Assembly: GCA_039707655.1 (NCBI GenBank)
Contig: CM077667.1
Location: 415,691,409-415,755,408 of the forward strand
From: Elymus sibiricus
Taxonomy: Eukaryota; Streptophyta; Magnoliopsida; Poales; Poaceae
Direction: 5' to 3'
DNA: 64,000 nucleotides
Both the position numbers and the translations under genes were made by a program. Below the pieces are notes generated by a model. That model was given only the letters and a program-made list of their open reading frames with translations, was not told the origin of the DNA and searched no databases. Numbering within the stretch: the first letter of the stretch is position 1; each line of letters starts with the position of its first letter. Shown here one piece after another: positions 10,895 to 20,773 of this stretch.

Positions 10895-11466
10895 TTTCAC
10901 CGTGCAATAAAAAATGACCCAAAAATAAAAGTTATCGGAATGTTCTGAAAATTTGATACGATTTTTTTCTGAATATTTTTGAATTTCTGGTGCAAATAAT
11001 ACCCGAGGGGGGGGGGGTGCACCTGGTGCCCACAAGACACCCGGGCACGCCAACAACCCAGGCGCGCCGTGGTGGGTTGTGGCCCTCACATGGGCCCCCT
11101 CAGTTATTCCTTTAGCCCACATCATCTCCTACCTCGAGAAAAAAATCACCACAACCACCATTCCCGTGTTCTTGCTCTCAAACCCGCGGATTTCGATCTC
11201 TTTGCTCGAAGCTCCGTTTCCGAAACTGTTTGGAGGGATTGCTGCTTGGTATGTGACTCATTTAGGGGGTTATTTTTAGAGTAATTAGCTACTCTTGGTG
11301 CTGCTGTAGACGAGCTTGCATGTTGAATTCTTAGAGTTCTAAGTAGTTTGAATGCTCAATATGGCCTCTATGCATGCTTAGGAGTAGTTGCTATCAATCT
11401 TGCAAAGTTTTGTTGACAATTTTTTTTGTGGACTAAATTTTTTCAGAAATTTATTTTAGGAATAAG
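10895..11466 (+). promoter_or_regulatory. E1 internal promoter-like region with LTR-type inverted repeat, upstream of ORF3
   Basis: This stretch resembles the LTR upstream region: an A-rich run with repeated GAAAATTT/TGAATATTTTTG, then a G run, then an inverted repeat with arms CACAAGACACCCGGGCACGCC-like at 11031-11051 and GGCGCGCCGTGGTGGG-like at 11061-11082. The same layout precedes the TATA box in the E1 LTR (14803-14871). A weak TATA candidate (TTATTCC, near 11101) and a leader of about 350 bp lead to the ORF3 ATG. Promoter function is inferred. Confidence 0.5.
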
Positions 11467-12432
11467 ATGGATTTCTTTAAGAAGTTTTCCTCCAAGAAAA
11501 GTGCCAAAGGAGTCATTGGGGAATCATCGGACAATGACCTTCACACTCCAAGAACGGTGGAGGTGCGGCCATGTGAATGGCCGCATGATGCCTTCATGGA
11601 GGAGGCCTGGTTTCATCAAGAGTTCGCTCAATTTGTTGCAAACGCTGGGTTGACCGAGTTCCTCGCAACTAAGTGTGACCAATATCACATCCTTACAAAT
11701 TACTTTGTGCAAAGTTTTCATTTCCTGAGAAAGAATAATCCTCCTGAAGTGCAGTTTAATCTTTACGCTGAAACTCACAAAATACCGCTAACTGACTTTT
11801 GCGACATATGCTTGATCCCCTCTGATGGGGGATTGAGAGAACCTAGACCAGCGGAGTTTGAGGATTTTCTCCTCACCTTAACGGTGGGTGAAGCTAGAGG
11901 CGTGTCGAACGCTACTGCTACCAGTCTGCAGTTTCCTTCAGTGCATTACTTTTCTTTGTTCATCGCAAAGTGTCTAACCGCTAGGGAGAAGGTTGGCGCA
12001 CTCAGTGCTCGCGACTTTGCTATTTTACGCCGCGCACTGTATAATGATCACACCTTTAGTATGGGAGCTATTATTGCAAGCCGCTTACACCTTAACAGGA
12101 CTAAGGGAAAGATACATGGTGGTATTTATGCTACTCGCTTAGCGAGACACTTTAATGTTCAGATTCGCCCGCATGATTATCTCTTGTCCCAAGTTGATTT
12201 TGATCACAAGACGTTACAGGATCACCAATTTATTGATGCAACTGATTCTTTCCGTGACATTCGTTACAACCTAGTATTCAGCATAGAAACCCGTGATATT
12301 ATTCCGTTGCCTGCACCTGCTCTGTTTGATTCTATTGCCAGGAATGGATACAGGATCATGTCAGATGACATTACAGCCTACCGGATCAACCTAGCAGGTG
12401 CTGAGGAGGAGCCTCAGGGGTGGGACGCTTAG
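11467..12432 (+). CDS. E1 ORF3: extra 321-residue protein in the env position
   Basis: An uninterrupted 321-codon frame begins at the first ATG after the internal promoter-like region. It starts with a lysine-rich segment and continues with a mixed helical protein. There is no signal peptide, no transmembrane helix and no zinc finger, so it is not an envelope glycoprotein despite its position. Residues about 75-120 and 165-225 (LTAREKVGALSARDF and HTFSMGAIIASRL) match in pattern the ORF3 proteins of the Copia elements E4 and E8, suggesting shared ancestry. It is the only intact frame of E1, although the gag of the same copy is broken. Function unknown; a regulatory or nucleic-acid-binding role is a guess. 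Confidence 0.7.
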   Translation: MDFFKKFSSKKSAKGVIGESSDNDLHTPRTVEVRPCEWPHDAFMEEAWFHQEFAQFVANAGLTEFLATKCDQYHILTNYFVQSFHFLRKNNPPEVQFNLYAETHKIPLTDFCDICLIPSDGGLREPRPAEFEDFLLTLTVGEARGVSNATATSLQFPSVHYFSLFIAKCLTAREKVGALSARDFAILRRALYNDHTFSMGAIIASRLHLNRTKGKIHGGIYATRLARHFNVQIRPHDYLLSQVDFDHKTLQDHQFIDATDSFRDIRYNLVFSIETRDIIPLPAPALFDSIARNGYRIMSDDITAYRINLAGAEEEPQGWDA

Positions 12433-12491
12433 GTGCCGCCTCCACCTCACTTCAACTTGGGACCGAATGGCTACTACGGATGGTGATTACC

Positions 12492-12522
12492 AAGCTAGGT
12501 CAAAAGCCTAAGCTTGGGGGAG
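12492..12522 (+). other. Hairpin and polypurine-like tract after ORF3
   Basis: AAGCTAGG and CCTAAGCTT pair around a short loop and lead into AAGCTTGGGGGAG (12510-12522). The same AAGCTTGGGGGAG is the true polypurine tract at 14556-14568. Confidence 0.65.
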
Positions 12523-14530
12523 TACGTATTTCCACCGACATTACATTCATGTTCACACTTTTCATTCCAGTTGTCGGTGTCCATACTTTTTCATTGTAAT
12601 ATCCATGCTAAATTTGTTTTCTCGTTTTCTTCTTTGTGTTTGAAAAACTTTGAGAAAATCCAAAAATATTTCCTACTTCTTTTCAGTTTTTCTTTCTAGC
12701 CTAGTTTAATTGTAGTATCGAAAGAAAACCCAAAAAGATTTCTCGTTTCTTCTTTTGCTTGTTGGGAATTTTCCCGTGTAAATAGTTTTTCTCGTTTTTG
12801 TTCTTCCTTTTTATTTGCCTTCTTCAAGAAAAAAAATCAAAAACTCCAAAAATATTTCAGTGTGTTTCTCTGAAATTCTTTTCTTTTTGTTTGAGTCGTA
12901 CCAAGGAGAAGACCACGATGAAAATGTTGAGTGGCTCTCATATGCATCATTGTTAATCTAACAAAGAGCCCATGTTACCTTGTATTCTCCTTTTGAATAA
13001 AATGCTGCAGATTCCAGCTTAGTCCACGACACTCTTGCACTATTATTATTTTCTTATCATTCGGTCGTGCAAGTGAAAGGTAATAATGACGTTATTTGAT
13101 GAATTGACTGTGGCAGAGAAAAGCGGGTATGAACTCAACTTGTTTTTGTTTTTGTAAATATGTTTAACCTAGTATCCTTGATTCAGCATATTATGATCAA
13201 ACATGTTTGGAATGACCATTAGAGATTATAGTTGTTCATGTCATGCTTAAGTAGCTAGGAGTGGATAATGATTTATCTTGGATGTCAACATGCATTAAAA
13301 TGGTTGTGATGCGGTATGATGATATGGTATCCTCCTCTGAATGTTTCAAGTGGCTTGACTTGGCACATGTTCACGCATCTAGTTGAATCAAAACCAACAC
13401 AACCTTCATGATATTTATGTTCATGGTGTCCATATCCTACTCATGCTAGTAGTCAATGTTTATTATATGTAATGCATGTTCATGACCGTTTTCGCTCTCT
13501 AGCTGGCCGCTTCTCAATCTATTTGCTAGCCTTCGCGTGTACTAAGCGGAAATACTGCTTGTGCATCAAAATCCTTAAACCAAAGTTATTCCAGATGAGT
13601 CCACTATACCTACCTATATGCGGTATTACCCTGTCGTTCCAAAGTAAATTTGCATGTGCCATCTCTAAAAATTCAAATGAACATCTGTTTTGTGTACCTG
13701 GACCGCTCATGGAGCGATAGGGGGTGGTCAATATCTTCCATGCTAAGAGGGTTATTCTCATGATGAGTGTTTATTCACTCGTCCTTACATGAGAGGGGCG
13801 GTAATAGGGATTCCCAGTCCCAAAATCAAAAATTACAAATAATTAAACAAAACTCCCCCAGGAATGTTGTTGGTTTGGACGGTACTCGTGGATGCGGCTA
13901 GCCGTGGAGTGTGATTGTTGGTGGAGGGGGAGTAAACCTTTACTTTTACTGCTTGTGAACCGCCGCTAATTTGTTTAGCATGGAAGATATTGACAACTCT
14001 TGGTTGTAACGTTGACAGGAAGGGTGTACCTCCGAAAATTATATCTATCTCTGTTTTAAGCTTTGAGCTCTGGCACCTCTATAAATCCATGCTTCCCTCT
14101 GCAAAGGGACTATCTATTTACTTTTATGTTGAGTCATCACCTTCTCAAATAAGCGCCAGACCTGAGAGCACTATTGTCATCCTCATGCATTGTGTATAGT
14201 TGATGTTGGGTGCAGCATGACTGGATCTTTTCTACCATGAATTACAATGTTTAGTCGCTGCTTGAACTTCGGAAAGGGCTAGCGAGATACCACTATTGTC
14301 ATATTGTATCATGATTGTTTTGACAAAGTGTTGGCGCTTGAGATATCTTATTATTCCTCGCTAGTTGCTTATGTCATTGATATGAGTTAATATAATTTCT
14401 AAGAGTTATTGCTGACATGGTTAGTCATAATATTTGCTGAAAACCCGGGTGCTACTTAAGCATATATATGTAAACAAGAACAAAAGAGTTCGTAAAAGTT
14501 TTTCTTTATCACTTTCAGTTTGTCAACTGA
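12523..14530 (+). other. E1 3' non-coding region
   Basis: About 2 kb with no credible gene. It is AT-rich with many T runs and several short chance ORFs. A comparable untranslated block lies in E3 (16757-18165) and E5 (35012-37067). Confidence 0.7.
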
Positions 14531-14569
14531 ATTGCTTGAGGACAAGCAATGGGTTAAGCTTGGGGGAGT
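14531..14569 (+). other. E1 3' hairpin and polypurine tract
   Basis: ATTGCTTG-AGGA-CAAGCAAT forms a perfect 8-bp stem (14531-14550). AAGCTTGGGGGAG follows at 14556-14568, directly before the 3' LTR, where plus-strand DNA synthesis would be primed. Confidence 0.8.
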
Positions 14570-15987
14570 TGATACATCTCTGTCGTATCTACTTTTCCTC
14601 ACACTTTTGCCCTTGTTTTGGACTTTAATTTGCATGAATTGAATGAAACTAACCCAGATTGACGTTGTTTTAAGCAGAACTACCATGGTGTTGTTTTTGT
14701 GCAGAAATAAAAGTTCTCGGAACTGGACGAAACTTTTTGGAGATTTATTTCAGAATAAATAAAAATACTGGAGCCAAGAACCACCGGAGGGGGGGCCCTG
14801 GCTAGGCACAACCCACCAGAGCGCGCCAGCCCCCCCCCCCCCCCGCCGCGCCCTGGTGGGTTGTGCCCACCTCGTGGCCCCACTGACCCTAATTCCGACG
14901 CTATAAAATCCTATTTTTGGAGAAAAAAATCAGAGAGAAAGTTTCATTGCGTTTTACGATACGGAGCCACTGCCACCTCCTGTTCTTCATCGGGAGGCCA
15001 GATCTGGAGCCCGTTTTGGGCTCCGAAGAGGGGAATCTTCGGTTTTTGTCATCATCAACCCTTCTCCATTGCCAATTCCATGATGCTCCCCACCGGGAGT
15101 GAGTAATCCCTTCGTAGGCTTGCTGGTCGGTGAGGAGTTGGATGAGATTCGTCATGTAATTGAGTTAGTTTTGTTATGGCTTGATCCCTAGTATCCACTA
15201 TGTTTTGAGATTGATGTTGCTATGACTTTGCCATGCTTAATGCTTGTCACTAGGGCCCGATTGCCATGATTTTAGATCTGAACCGTTTATGTTATCACCA
15301 TTATATCTATGTTCTTGATCCGATCTTGCTAGTCATATGCACCTATTACATGTTCTGATCCGCAAACCCCGGAGTGACAATAGTCGGGATACTTTCCGGT
15401 GATGACCGTAGTTTGAGGATTTCATGTATTCACCGTGTGTTAATGCTTTGTTCCGGTTCTCTATTAAAAGGAGGCCTTAATATCCCTTAATTCCTTATGG
15501 ACCCCGCTGCCACGGGAGGGTAGGACAAAAGATGTCATGCAAGGTCTTTTCCATAAGCACGTATGACTATTTACGGAATACATGCCTACATTACATTTAT
15601 GAAGTGGAGCTAGTTCTGTGTCGCCCTAGGTTATGACTGTTATATGATGAATATCATCCAACGAGTTCACCGATCCAGTGCCTACGAGTTTTCCACTTAT
15701 TGTTCTTGCTAAGTTACTATTGCTACTGCTACTATTCCAACTGCTACAAAACTATTGCTATCACTGTTACCGTTACCGTTACTGCTGCTACTGCTATCAA
15801 ACTATCATACTACTGTGCTACTGATTACTCTGCTGCAGATATTTAATCTCCAGGTGTGGTTGAATTGACAACTCAACTGCTAATACTCTCAAATATTCTT
15901 TGGCTCCCCTTGTGTCGAATCTATAAATTTGGGTTGAATACTCTACCCTCGAAAACTGTTGCGATCCCCTATACTTGTGGGTTATCA
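14570..15987 (+). repeat. E1 3' LTR
   Basis: 1418 bp, TGATACATC...GTTATCA. It carries the GGCGCGCC-type inverted repeat at 14803-14871 (with a C run) and TATAAAA at 14902-14908. It diverges visibly from the 5' LTR by scattered substitutions. Next to it at 15988 starts unrelated E3 sequence, cut inside that element's own inverted repeat. Confidence 0.9.
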
Positions 15988-16182
15988 CGCGCTAGCCCTA
16001 CCAGGCGCGTCCTGGTGGGTTGTGCCCACCTTTGACACCTTCTCGACTCCATTTTCCTTCCATAGGCTTGCTTCCCAAGAATAAAAATTCTCTTTATATA
16101 CCCCCGACTGTTTTGACCACCGCATCGCAGAAAAATCCTCTGTTCTTGTTTCGTCTTGTTTTCTCGTTAGATCTAGATCAAC
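15988..16182 (+). promoter_or_regulatory. E3 internal promoter upstream of its 3' ORF
   Basis: The right arm of the inverted repeat (CAGGCGCGTCCTGGTGGGTT) is followed by TTTATATACCC (about 16092-16102) and a leader of about 90 bp to the ATG at 16183. The stretch GTTTTGACCACCGCATCGCA is nearly repeated upstream of the E5 ORF on the minus strand (about 39075-39095). That conservation supports a real promoter/leader. Confidence 0.55.
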
Positions 16183-16638
16183 ATGGCTCCACCAAGCTCC
16201 TCCAAGGACAAGTTCTTTGAGAAGGTCATCAACCCGTACTTGCCGGAGGTGATGAAGCACCCTCAAGCCATTGCGATGCGTGAGGGGGTGCTCCACATCC
16301 GCGATGTTCAGGGACCCAAGAGGACCGGAAGCGTGAAAGCTAGGCTTGAGGCGGTGGAACAAGACATCTTCAAGTGCCAAGGGATGGTGGAGCGTGGACT
16401 TAGTGCCAATCACTCCATGATCACGGAATTCACCCGTGATCAGATGGTGGATGGCCGGTCTATGAAGGACACCATCTTCACCCTCAACGAGCAAATCAAT
16501 TTTCTGCAAAGTCAAATTTATGATCTTCAAAACCATGTTTTTGAATATGAAGCAAGGTTTAAAGGTATGTGTTTAGCTGCCAGTTGTAGTACTCGAGGGA
16601 CTCGTGCGTCAACTTTTGATGGTGAGCCCTTGCCCTAG
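16183..16638 (+). CDS. E3 small 3' ORF, coiled-coil protein of 151 residues
   Basis: The frame begins MAPPSSSKDKFF and is open for 151 codons. Residues about 55-130 are heptad-like (leucine, isoleucine and glutamine rich), consistent with a coiled coil. No signal peptide, membrane segment or catalytic motif is seen. The stop is TAG; the frame remains open for some 25 more codons beyond it, so this may be a recent nonsense mutation. It stands between the internal promoter and the hairpin at 16730. The E5 counterpart (156 codons) shares position and coiled-coil character but not obvious sequence. Function unknown. Confidence 0.6.
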   Translation: MAPPSSSKDKFFEKVINPYLPEVMKHPQAIAMREGVLHIRDVQGPKRTGSVKARLEAVEQDIFKCQGMVERGLSANHSMITEFTRDQMVDGRSMKDTIFTLNEQINFLQSQIYDLQNHVFEYEARFKGMCLAASCSTRGTRASTFDGEPLP

Positions 16639-16729
16639 AAGCTGGAGGACAAGCCTACTACATCATCACCACCACCTTCTTCATCACCACCACTAAAGGA
16701 GACTTGAGCACACGGGTATGGGCACTCCC

Positions 16730-16756
16730 CTTGGCTTGAGCCAAGCTTGGGGGAGG
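16730..16756 (+). other. E3 hairpin and polypurine-like tract after the 3' ORF
   Basis: CTTGGC-TTGA-GCCAAG is a perfect 6-bp stem, overlapped by AAGCTTGGGGGAGG. It repeats the layout found at the end of the element (32172-32207). Confidence 0.65.
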
Positions 16757-18165
16757 TGCTCCGGTATCATATCACCATCACTTTTATTCGCCTTTACCTA
16801 TTTTAGTTCGATCTTTAGCCCTTTTTCTTGATTTAGTTGAATAAAAGTTTAGCATGATCTATTTTCGTGTGTTAGTTTCGTGGTCTATCTATCTATGTAA
16901 TCGAGTGAGAGTTATATAATAAAGTTTAGTTTGAGCTTTTGTTTCTCTACTTTCTTGTTGCAATCAAAATAAAAGGAAAGAGAAATAAATGAAAAGAATC
17001 ATATGCTAATCTTATGGTAAGTAATGACATCACATGAGGAAAAGTATAAGTGGTAAAATTTATTGGAGATTGACAAACATAGCATTGGTCAATGATGCAA
17101 TTCATGAAAGAATTAATAAGGGAAGAGAAGATTCACATGCAAATACATTATCTTGGACATCTTTTATGATTGTGAGCCCCCATTAAATATTATATGTCAA
17201 AATTGTTGACGTTGGACAAGGAAGACAACGTAATGATTTATGTTTGTTCATATTCACATAGAAGTTATATTGTCATAGATCCTTCAACATGTGGTGCTTG
17301 CTCAATATCTTTGCTAGCCAAAAATTCCGCACTAAGTAGAGATACTACTTGTGCATCCAAAAACCCAAAACCCAAATTCATGCTTTGAGAGTCCACCATA
17401 CCTACCTACGGATCGAGTAAGATCCTTCAAGTAAGTTGTCATCGGTGCAATAAGGCAATAAAAATTGCTTCTAAACGTGTTTTGATCAATTAGTGTAAGA
17501 GAAAATTGAGCGCTATACGAACTTATGATGGCAAAGTAATAAAAGCGACGGACTGCGTAATAAAGGTTGCTATCATAGGGGGCAATATAGCGCGACGTTC
17601 TTTTACATTAAGGGATTGGGCATACAAACCAAAAAAGTGCATGACAACCTCTGCTTCCCTCTGCGAAGGGCCTATCTTTTACTTTTATGTATTTACTTTT
17701 ATGCAAGAGTCAAAGTATTCTCCCCTATTCCTTTTTTCTTTTTCTTTTTGCAAGCATATTGTGGTGAGGGAAGATCTAGACACATATATACAGTTGGATA
17801 TGAGTGAGCATGAGTTATTATTGTTGACATCACCCTTGAGGTGAATACGTTGGGAGGCGAAACTATAAGCTCCTATCTTTCTATGTGTCCGGTTGAAACT
17901 TTTTGCTCATGGGTATGCTGTGAGTGTTAGCAATCATAGAATACTAAATGATGGTTGAGTATGTGGACTGGCCAAAAGGCTCCAACACGAGACCCTTCCT
18001 GAAAATATGATGAATTGTAGTTGCAAAGTTGACTAAGAACATAGTTTGTTGGTTTTCAATAAGGTTTATGCTTTATACTTCTATGTTGTGATGAATTGTT
18101 ACTTGTTCATGAGAAGTTATATGATGAGGTTATATGAATAAGCTTTATGATAAAGTTTGTTGCTG
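16757..18165 (+). other. E3 3' non-coding region
   Basis: No gene is supported. Parts match in reverse the E5 region 35100-37050 (for example sequences around GAGAAGTTATATGATGA and CCTCTGCTTCCCTCTGCGAA), showing a family-conserved untranslated block. Confidence 0.7.
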
Positions 18166-19206
18166 TTATAATAACCAGCGGTGTTACCCGTGCATTTGTG
18201 CGGCTAGGCTCAATACATATTGTTTTGTCTTCAGGATCTCACAAAAGTCGGTACTTACTATTTTACTTGTAACTATATTCTCTTGAAGCTATGTTGTCCG
18301 TGCGATGAATTATTATTTAAAAATGTATCCATAATATGTGCCTTGCGAAAACATGATTGCATTTTTATATAAATCTTGCGATGGTTGTATTGAGTTTTTC
18401 GCAATACCTATGATACAAATTGATGTTATTGATCTCTAACCTCACACCTCCACTCCTCCCCGTTGAGCAATGTCTATCTCTTCAACAATATATATTATTT
18501 ATGAATCATTTTATAAGGAATTAAATCCAAATACTAACGGTCATACACGATCCTAGTAATCTATTCATCCACACGCCCCTTGATATGATGGTAGAAAAGA
18601 CTTTACAAACTAACATTGGTCAAGCATTTGATTTCCTTCTATTGGTTGGTGCATAAAAATTGAACCCACTTGGTACACACTTTTCATTTTTCGAAAAACA
18701 CATGTGCTAATTAAATTGATACGTGAATCTGAATTGCAGATTTTTGCCTTCGCGAACAACTGAAACCTTATTGACAGAAAGAGAGAGAAAATGTACGGGT
18801 TTGAAGGCCAGCTATATACCTATAAAGCTTGCCCATAATTTTCAAAAGTAAGAAAAGGCATATTTATAGGTTTGAGAAAATTTTGAGATAGTGGAAAGAG
18901 AGAAACAAATACAGAGTTAGATACCATTTATATACTCATATAGTGGGACTTATTTAAACAAATAAAGAGAGTCATATTTGTAAATTTTAGAACATTTAAA
19001 ATAAATATCATATGTACTTGTAGATGTTCTCTACACACATGAGTAATTACATCATTTTTAAATTTATTTATTTCTAAACTATATAAATGAAAAATGTGGA
19101 TCCGTAATAATAAATAGTACATGCATTCCACAGATATATTTTTGCTTTTTTAGCTTATAGATTGACTTGATTATTTATGAAATTCTACCTACATGTATTG
19201 AGCAGC

Positions 19207-19211
19207 TCCCG
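19207..19211 (+). other. Target site duplication of E4, left copy (TCCCG)
   Basis: TCCCG is repeated exactly at 31081-31085. Confidence 0.95.
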
Positions 19212-20719
19212 TGAAAGTGCAATCATGCCTTTACATCAAGTTTTGATGTTGATGACAATATACATGTAGGGGACTAACTGTGTTCGTCAAGTAAATCTCA
19301 GGTGTTAGTCCCTGGATGATAAAGGTGTGTGGATCATGAACATATGGAGTTGATATTACTCAAGGAAGAAATACTAGATCAAAAAGATTGTATATTTGTT
19401 TGTTCCTGAGTATAGGGATCCCGCACTATTAAGAGGGGATCGGTAGGGGTAGTGAAGGACTTGCTCATGTTACAAAAACCTTGCTTCTCCATCTTAGGCA
19501 CATACATAAAAAAACTGCAGGAGAAACTCTGCCTCTGCTCCCATGCCGGATGTCCGGCCTGCTCGCCAGATGTCCGGGCTGCTCCGCCGGATATCCGGCC
19601 CCTGCTATCCAGAGTACACCGAACCGGTGGTGAAATCCCCGGATGTCCGGCCTCCTTGCCGGATGTCCGGGCTCTCCTGTGTCCCAAGATATCCGGGATG
19701 ACCTGCCGGATGTTCGGCTCTTTGCTATCCAGAGAGCATATGTTCTGTGATGTTTTCTCCAGATGTCCGGGCACCACGCCGGATGTCCGGGACTTCCAGC
19801 CACGCCGGATGTCCGGGCTTTACCCCGGATGTCCGGCCTCTCTGTTTTATTCTAGCCTCTCTGCTTTATTACACAGACGTCACACTATGCCAGATGTCTG
19901 GCCCCTAGCCCGGATGTCCGGCCTATCTCTGTCACTTACATTACAACGGCCATATTTGCTCCAATACTATATATAGCCTTCTTCCTCCACGGGAGAAGGT
20001 GGACCATTCACTTCGAGCAATCCCTAGAACACATTTCACTCTCTCTCACTCTCATACACCAAATCTTAGACCCCGAAGGGATTTGAGAGCATTTGTGAGA
20101 AGTTGTCCAATCAAGTGATAGATCCACTCCTTCCCCTTCTTTACACCAAAGGAATTCGTGATTTGAGCAAGTCTTGAGCTTTTCCCCATCGTTCTTGTTA
20201 CTCTTGGAGGTTGGAGACTCCTAGGCGGTAGGAGTCCTTCGGAGAGGAATCGACCATTGTGATTACCCCCGGAAAGTTTGTGAAGGTTTGGAGACCACCT
20301 CAAGGTCTACCACTAGTGGTTGGGAATCGCCTTCGTGGTGATATCTCAAAGAGAGAATAGGGTGAGCCTTCGTGGCGTTGGTGTGCCTTCGTGGTAACAC
20401 CCACCTCTCTAAACGGTGACGTAGCTTCCCTCCAAGGAAGTGAACATCGACATACATCCTCGTCTCTCGGAGTTGTGGTTATTCCTAACCCTAACTTCCT
20501 ACTTGTGGTTATTTGTATCTTAGTCTTTACTTATATCATATTGTGCTTGCTTACTCATATGCTTGTGGTACTTGTTTACCTTGCTTAACTCTTAGCATCA
20601 TACTTGCAATTGTTAGGCTCACTTTCATATTCCGCATTATTGCCTAAAATTGCTAAGTAATAATTAAAATTTGTAATTGTACCTATTCACCCCCCTCTAG
20701 GTCCATCTCGATCCTTTCA
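19212..20719 (+). repeat. E4 5' LTR
   Basis: 1508 bp, TGAAAG...CTTTCA. A TATA box (CTATATATAG, 19968-19977) lies about 45 bp after a dense palindrome array (19546-19921). Confidence 0.95.
19546..19921 (+). promoter_or_regulatory. Array of CCGGATGTCCGG palindromes upstream of the LTR TATA box
   Basis: Good copies lie at 19546-19557, 19587-19598 (perfect palindrome CCGGATATCCGG), 19639-19650, 19659-19670, 19706-19717, 19779-19790, 19805-19816, 19825-19836 and 19910-19921. Degenerate copies lie at 19566, 19685, 19759 and 19890. Regular promoter-proximal placement suggests binding sites for a dimeric protein. Confidence 0.85.
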
Positions 20720-20721
20720 AT

Positions 20722-20733
20722 TGGTATCAGAGC
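20722..20733 (+). other. E4 primer binding site (initiator tRNA-Met)
   Basis: TGGTATCAGAGC, two bases after the LTR: the standard primer site of plant Copia elements. Confidence 0.95.
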
Positions 20734-20773
20734 CTCGTGCTCTATTCTTGTGGCTTAACCGCCCTAGAGCAAG

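Larger units (their letters stand above)
1..15987 (+). mobile_element. E1: Athila-like Gypsy retrotransposon, gag-protease type without RT/integrase (5' end outside window)
   Basis: A single plus-strand LTR retrotransposon is framed by a truncated 5' LTR (1-1175) and a complete 3' LTR (14570-15987). Order: LTR, tRNA-Asp-type primer site, gag, aspartic protease, internal promoter-like region, ORF3, about 2 kb of non-coding DNA, hairpin, polypurine tract, LTR. No RT, RNase H or integrase motif is seen between the protease stop (10699) and ORF3 (11467), so it looks structurally non-autonomous. The gag and protease style (DLGAGVSVMP, ILGRPFL) resembles Athila-lineage elements of Triticeae. Element E2 was inserted into gag later. 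The target duplication cannot be checked because the left flank lies outside the window. Confidence 0.85.

Noticed and set aside
11467..12432. Calling E1 ORF3 an envelope (env) gene because of its position
   Set aside because: No signal peptide, transmembrane helix or glycoprotein-like cysteine pattern; it is only env by position.
19546..19921. CRISPR-like array
   Set aside because: Repeats are 12-bp palindromes with irregular short spacing in a plant LTR; no spacer structure.
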